Part shown: piece after piece, positions 7,977-10,867 of the stretch
Position numbering within the stretch: position 1 is the first letter of the stretch
Layout: every line of letters begins with the position of its first letter
Program-made: the position numbers and the translations under genes
Assembly (NCBI GenBank): GCA_003694205.1
Contig: RFKS01000109.1
Location: 1-10,867, forward strand
Reading direction: 5' to 3'
Length of the DNA stretch: 10,867 bases
Origin: Alphaproteobacteria bacterium
Lineage (GTDB): Bacteria > Pseudomonadota > Alphaproteobacteria > Sphingomonadales > Rhodothalassiaceae
Notes under the pieces: generated by a model
Databases searched by the model: none
The model's input: only the letters and a program-made list of their open reading frames with translations
What the model was told of the DNA's origin: nothing

Positions 7977-8525
7977 ATGAGCAGCAGCGCAACGACGGTT
8001 GAGCAAACGGCAAGCGGCGAGGCCACGCGCCGGGATTTCCTTTACATAGCGACGGCAGGACTTGGCGCAGTGGGTGCCGCGGTGGCGCTCTGGCCCTTCA
8101 TCGACCAGATGAATCCGGCGGCCGACACGCTCGCGCTGTCCTCCACCGAGGCCGATCTCAGCCCCGTCGCTCCGGGCCAGCAGATCGTCGTCAAATGGCG
8201 CGGCAAGCCGGTCTTCATCGTCAATCGCACCAAACACATGATCGAGGAGGCGCGCGCGGTTCCCGTCGACAGCCTGCGCGATCCGCAGAGCGACGAGGAG
8301 CGGGTGAAGCCGGGACATGAGAACTGGCTTATCATGGTCGGTGTCTGCACCCATCTCGGCTGCGTGCCCATCGGTCCGCACGAGGGCAGCTATGACGGCT
8401 GGTTCTGTCCCTGCCATGGCTCGCACTATGATACGGCGGGGCGCATCCGCAAGGGACCGGCGCCGAAGAATCTGGCCGTGCCCGACTACGAGTTCACGGC
8501 TCCCGACCGCGTCCGCATCGGCTGA
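7977..8525 (+). CDS. petA: Ubiquinol-cytochrome c reductase iron-sulfur (Rieske) subunit
   Basis: [2Fe-2S] subunit of the bc1 complex, moving electrons from ubiquinol at the Qo site to cytochrome c1. 182 residues. The N-terminus has twin arginines in RRDFLY (18-23) followed by a hydrophobic helix at about 24-40, a Tat-type uncleaved anchor; the hinge and Rieske domain follow. Cluster ligands lie in CTHLGC (Cys124, His126; disulfide Cys129) and CPCHGSH (Cys144, His147; disulfide Cys146), with the GPAPKNL Pro loop at 160-166. The start ATG has GGGGA (7964-7968) at good spacing and GAGGG very close by. It is the first gene of petABC, preceded by a 232-bp divergent region. The GAGGA site of petB overlaps its stop codon. 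Identification is secure. Confidence 0.97.
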   Translation: MSSSATTVEQTASGEATRRDFLYIATAGLGAVGAAVALWPFIDQMNPAADTLALSSTEADLSPVAPGQQIVVKWRGKPVFIVNRTKHMIEEARAVPVDSLRDPQSDEERVKPGHENWLIMVGVCTHLGCVPIGPHEGSYDGWFCPCHGSHYDTAGRIRKGPAPKNLAVPDYEFTAPDRVRIG

Positions 8526-8536
8526 GGATCACATCC

Positions 8537-10000
8537 ATGTCCACGGGAAGCTTTCAACCGAAGAACAGGGCTGTGCGCTGGTTCGAGGAGCGCCTGCCCA
8601 TCCTGTCCCTGCTGCATGGCACGCTGGTCGCCTATCCGGCGCCGCGCAACCTGAACTACTGGTGGAATTTCGGCTCGCTCGCCGGCATCGCGCTGGTGCT
8701 GCAGATCCTCACCGGAGTGGTGCTCGCCATGCATTACATTCCGGCGACCGGGCTCGCCTTCGATTCGGTCGAGCGCATCATGCGCGACGTGAATTACGGC
8801 TGGCTCCTTCGCTATCTGCACGCCAATGGCGCCTCGATGTTCTTCCTCGTCGTCTATGTCCACATCTTCCGCGGCCTCTATTACGGCTCCTACAAGGCGC
8901 CGCGCGAGGTGCTGTGGATGCTGGGGCTTGTCATTCTGCTCCTGATGATGGCCACTGCCTTCATGGGCTATGTCCTGCCCTGGGGGCAGATGAGCTTCTG
9001 GGCGGCGACGGTGATCACCAACCTCTTCTCCGCGATCCCGGTGTTCGGCGACGAGATCGTGCGCTGGCTGTGGGGTGGCTTCTCGGTCGATCAGCCGACG
9101 CTGCAGCGGTTCTTCTCGCTGCATTATCTCCTACCCTTCCTGATCGTCGGGGTTGTCATACTGCATATCTGGGCGCTGCACATTCCGGGCTCGAACAACC
9201 CGCTCGGGATCGACGTCAAGGGGCCGCAAGACCAAGTGCCCTTCCATCCCTATTACACGGCCAAGGACGCATTTGGGCTGGGGATTTTCCTGATCGTGCT
9301 CGGCGTTCTGGTCTTCTATATGCCCGACGCGCTGGGGCACCCGGACAACTACATTCCCGCCAATCCGATGGTGACGCCGCCGCATATCGTGCCGGAATGG
9401 TATTTCCTGCCCTTCTACGCGATCCTGCGCGCCTTTACCTTTGATATCGGCCCGATCCCGGCGAAGCTGCTTGGCGTTATCGCCATGTTCGGCTCGATCC
9501 TGCTCCTTTTCTTCCTGCCCTGGCTTGATCGCTCGCCGGTGCGCTCGGCGACCTTCCGTCCGGTCTACAAGAAGACCTTCTGGCTCCTGGTGGCCGCCTC
9601 GATCGGTCTCGGCTGGGTTGGCGCCAACCCTCCCGATCGCGTGCTTGTCGACTTCGGACCCGATGTGGATGCGATCGCCGATCAGGTGGCAGCAGCCTAT
9701 GCGGCGAACCATGACGGCGCCGCGCCCGCCGGCGATGTCGAATCGCTGGCAGGGCTGCGCGAGATTGCAGTTGCGGCGGGCATGAGCGAGCGCGACTTCG
9801 AGACGCTGGTCGCCGAGGAGCATGTCACCTTCGACATGGTTCATCTCGGACAGCTTCTGACGCTCTACTATTTCTTCCACTTCCTGATCCTGCTGCCGTT
9901 CATCATTCCGCGCGTTGAACGGCCGCGCCCCTTGCCCGAAAGCATCGCTGCCGCGGTGCTCAAGACAAAGGCGGCGCCGGCGGCGGCAGCGGCACAATGA
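8537..10000 (+). CDS. petB: Cytochrome b of the bc1 complex, with an acidic insertion in the last periplasmic loop
   Basis: Eight-helix diheme subunit carrying the Qo and Qi sites. Heme ligands are two pairs with 14-residue spacing: His95/His109 and His196/His210. The Qo motif PEWY is at 286-289. GAGGA (8524-8528) lies eight bases before the ATG. The protein has 487 residues, whereas alphaproteobacterial cytochrome b is usually about 430. The excess falls in one place: helix G ends near GWVGANPP (359-366) and the last helix resumes at [10 protein letters not shown] (438-447), so the loop that normally needs about a dozen residues has about 60 more (approximately 371-433). This segment has 14 Asp/Glu against 2 Arg and no Lys, looks helical, and should face the periplasm. 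The C-terminus after PRPLPESI is an Ala-rich tail. The stop overlaps an ATG of the petC frame, but petC more likely starts at 10018. Confidence 0.97.
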   Translation: MSTGSFQPKNRAVRWFEERLPILSLLHGTLVAYPAPRNLNYWWNFGSLAGIALVLQILTGVVLAMHYIPATGLAFDSVERIMRDVNYGWLLRYLHANGASMFFLVVYVHIFRGLYYGSYKAPREVLWMLGLVILLLMMATAFMGYVLPWGQMSFWAATVITNLFSAIPVFGDEIVRWLWGGFSVDQPTLQRFFSLHYLLPFLIVGVVILHIWALHIPGSNNPLGIDVKGPQDQVPFHPYYTAKDAFGLGIFLIVLGVLVFYMPDALGHPDNYIPANPMVTPPHIVPEWYFLPFYAILRAFTFDIGPIPAKLLGVIAMFGSILLLFFLPWLDRSPVRSATFRPVYKKTFWLLVAASIGLGWVGANPPDRVLVDFGPDVDAIADQVAAAYAANHDGAAPAGDVESLAGLREIAVAAGMSERDFETLVAEEHVTFDMVHLGQLLTLYYFFHFLILLPFIIPRVERPRPLPESIAAAVLKTKAAPAAAAAQ

Positions 10001-10002
10001 TC

Positions 10003-10010
10003 GGGGGGAG
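10003..10010 (+). promoter_or_regulatory. Shine-Dalgarno site fixing the petC start
   Basis: GGGGGGAG lies seven bases before ATG 10018. It favours that start over ATG 9997, which overlaps the petB stop as ATGA and would add seven residues in front of an otherwise ordinary signal peptide. Confidence 0.7.
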
Positions 10011-10017
10011 ACGCCAG

Positions 10018-10812
10018 ATGACACGGACAATCGCCAGTCTGACCTTCGGCATTGCAGCCGCGCTTGCTCTCCACGGTGCCGTCCTTGCCGCGGAGACAGA
10101 AGTTGCGCCCAAGGATGTCGATTTTTCCTTTGAGGGGCCCTTCGGAACCTATGACCGGGCGGCAGCGCAGCGCGGCTTTCAGGTCTATCGCAGTGTCTGC
10201 TCGGGCTGCCATTCGCTCAAATATCTCGCCTTCCGCAATCTTGAGGCGCTCGGCTACAGTGCCGAACAGGCGGCGGCGATCGCGGCCGAGTATCAGATCG
10301 AGGACGGCCCTGACGAGAGCGGCGAGATGTTCATGCGCCCGGGGCGTCTGAGCGACCACATTCCCGGGCCGTTCAGGAACGAGGCGCAGGCGCGTGCCGC
10401 CAACAATGGTGCATTGCCGCCGGATCTCTCGCTCATCGTCAAGGCGCGCGAGGGCGGGGCGGACTATGTCTTCTCGCTGCTGACCGGCTATGAGGACCCG
10501 CCGGCGGATGAGGAACTGCGCCCGGGCCAGTACTGGAACCGCTATTTCCGTGGTCACAAGCTCGCGATGCCGCAGCCGCTTTTCGACGGCATGGTTTCCT
10601 ACGAGGACGGCACCGATCCGACGCTCGAGCAGATGGCGAAGGACGTGACCACCTTCCTCGCCTGGGTGGCCGAGCCGAAGATGGAGGCGCGCAAGGAGAT
10701 GGGGCTTTCCTTCCTCATCTACATGGCGGCGTTCGCCGTCCTGCTGTATCTCACCAACAAGCGCATCTGGCGCCCGGTGAAAGAGGGCTTCAACCCGCTC
10801 GGCGAGAAGTAG
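10018..10812 (+). CDS. petC: Cytochrome c1 of the bc1 complex
   Basis: Heme c subunit that receives electrons from the Rieske protein and passes them to cytochrome c. 264 residues: a signal peptide at about 1-25 (MTRTIAS, hydrophobic core, cleavage probable after AVLA or AVLAA), the heme-binding CSGCH (Cys61, Cys64, His65), conserved PPDLS (134-138), axial Met184 in GHKLAMPQPL (179-188), and one C-terminal membrane anchor at about 229-247 followed by the basic NKRIWRPVK tail. Size and architecture are ordinary, without the long acidic N-terminal domain known in Paracoccus cytochrome c1. It follows petB by 17 bp with its own strong ribosome binding site. It is the last visible gene of petABC. 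Confidence 0.97.
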   Translation: MTRTIASLTFGIAAALALHGAVLAAETEVAPKDVDFSFEGPFGTYDRAAAQRGFQVYRSVCSGCHSLKYLAFRNLEALGYSAEQAAAIAAEYQIEDGPDESGEMFMRPGRLSDHIPGPFRNEAQARAANNGALPPDLSLIVKAREGGADYVFSLLTGYEDPPADEELRPGQYWNRYFRGHKLAMPQPLFDGMVSYEDGTDPTLEQMAKDVTTFLAWVAEPKMEARKEMGLSFLIYMAAFAVLLYLTNKRIWRPVKEGFNPLGEK

Positions 10813-10815
10813 CCG

Positions 10816-10833
10816 CCTCCCAGTCCCTGGAGG
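10816..10833 (+). other. Weak stem-loop after petC
   Basis: Just after the petC stop, CCTCCCAG and CTGGAGG can pair as about seven base pairs with one bulged C around the loop TCC. No T-run follows, so it is at best a processing or Rho-associated structure and not a clear intrinsic terminator. Confidence 0.25.
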
Positions 10834-10858
10834 GCAGAAGCGCGAATTCGGAGGGCAG
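10829..10858 (+). repeat. 9-bp direct repeat downstream of petC
   Basis: GGAGGGCAG occurs at 10829-10837 and again at 10850-10858, 21 bp apart start to start, in the 55-bp tail after petC that holds no other gene I can see before the window ends. Two turns of the helix apart, they could be protein-binding half-sites or simply ribosome-binding-like sequence; nothing more can be supported. Confidence 0.3.
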
Positions 10859-10867
10859 CGTCAGGGA

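Noticed and set aside
8317..9444. Plus-strand open frame of 375 codons across the petA-petB junction
   Set aside because: It overlaps two secure bc1 genes in another frame, and its Arg/Ala-rich, low-complexity translation is typical of a shadow.
9970..9998. GCG/GCA-rich repeat at the end of petB as a tandem repeat element
   Set aside because: It encodes an Ala/Pro-rich C-terminal tail; codon-level low complexity explains it without a mobile or regulatory repeat.
9997..9999. ATG 9997 as the petC start (ATGA overlap with petB)
   Set aside because: ATG 10018 has a strong GGGGGGAG site and begins a normal signal peptide; the earlier ATG would prepend seven residues. Coupling at 9997 cannot be fully excluded.
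10816..10833. Intrinsic terminator after petC
   Set aside because: The stem is imperfect and no T-run follows, so I list it only as a weak stem-loop.

Overview
The window is a respiratory-chain region of a GC-rich alphaproteobacterium. The order ctaD-ctaB-small ORF-ctaG-ctaE-DUF983-SURF1-M16 peptidase, a petABC operon for the bc1 complex, and protein motifs close to mitochondrial and Paracoccus/Rhodobacter proteins all point there. I cannot place it more precisely than the class. The coding content is intact: I saw no frameshifts, insertion sequences, tRNAs, rRNAs or CRISPR arrays.

Layout. (1) Positions 1-6021, plus strand: the 3' part of an aa3-type cytochrome c oxidase operon. It runs from ctaD (5' end outside the window) through ctaB (heme O synthase), a 41-residue CoxF-like membrane peptide, ctaG (Cox11), ctaE (subunit III), a DUF983 zinc-ribbon membrane protein probably starting at TTG, surf1, and an M16 peptidase of the mitochondrial-processing-peptidase type. 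Many of these genes touch or overlap (TGAGATG, ATGA, TTGA, ATGA), which suggests translational coupling. (2) Positions 5991-7744, minus strand: a two-gene operon with a paraoxonase-family enzyme first and a DUF4328 membrane protein second, joined by an ATGA overlap. Its end overlaps the 3' end of the M16 gene by 31 bp. (3) Positions 7745-7976: a divergent intergenic region with an 8-bp-arm inverted repeat and a plausible promoter for the minus-strand operon. (4) Positions 7977-10812, plus strand: petA (Rieske), petB (cytochrome b) and petC (cytochrome c1). (5) Positions 10813-10867: non-coding tail.

How it works together. The bc1 complex (complex III) oxidises ubiquinol and passes electrons to cytochrome c, which the aa3 oxidase (complex IV) oxidises with O2. 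CtaB supplies the heme A precursor, CtaG delivers copper to CuB, and Surf1 helps insert heme a. Complex III and IV genes therefore lie together, separated only by the paraoxonase/DUF4328 pair.

Most noteworthy points: cytochrome b carries an extra, very acidic segment of about 60 residues in the loop before its last helix; the paraoxonase homologue keeps essentially the whole PON1 active site and its disulfide cysteines, and sits divergently next to the complex III operon, which recalls the reported association of mammalian PON2 with mitochondrial complex III; and an M16 peptidase, homologous to the mitochondrial complex III core subunits, is coupled to surf1. No wholly new system is evident; these are unusual associations within a familiar locus.
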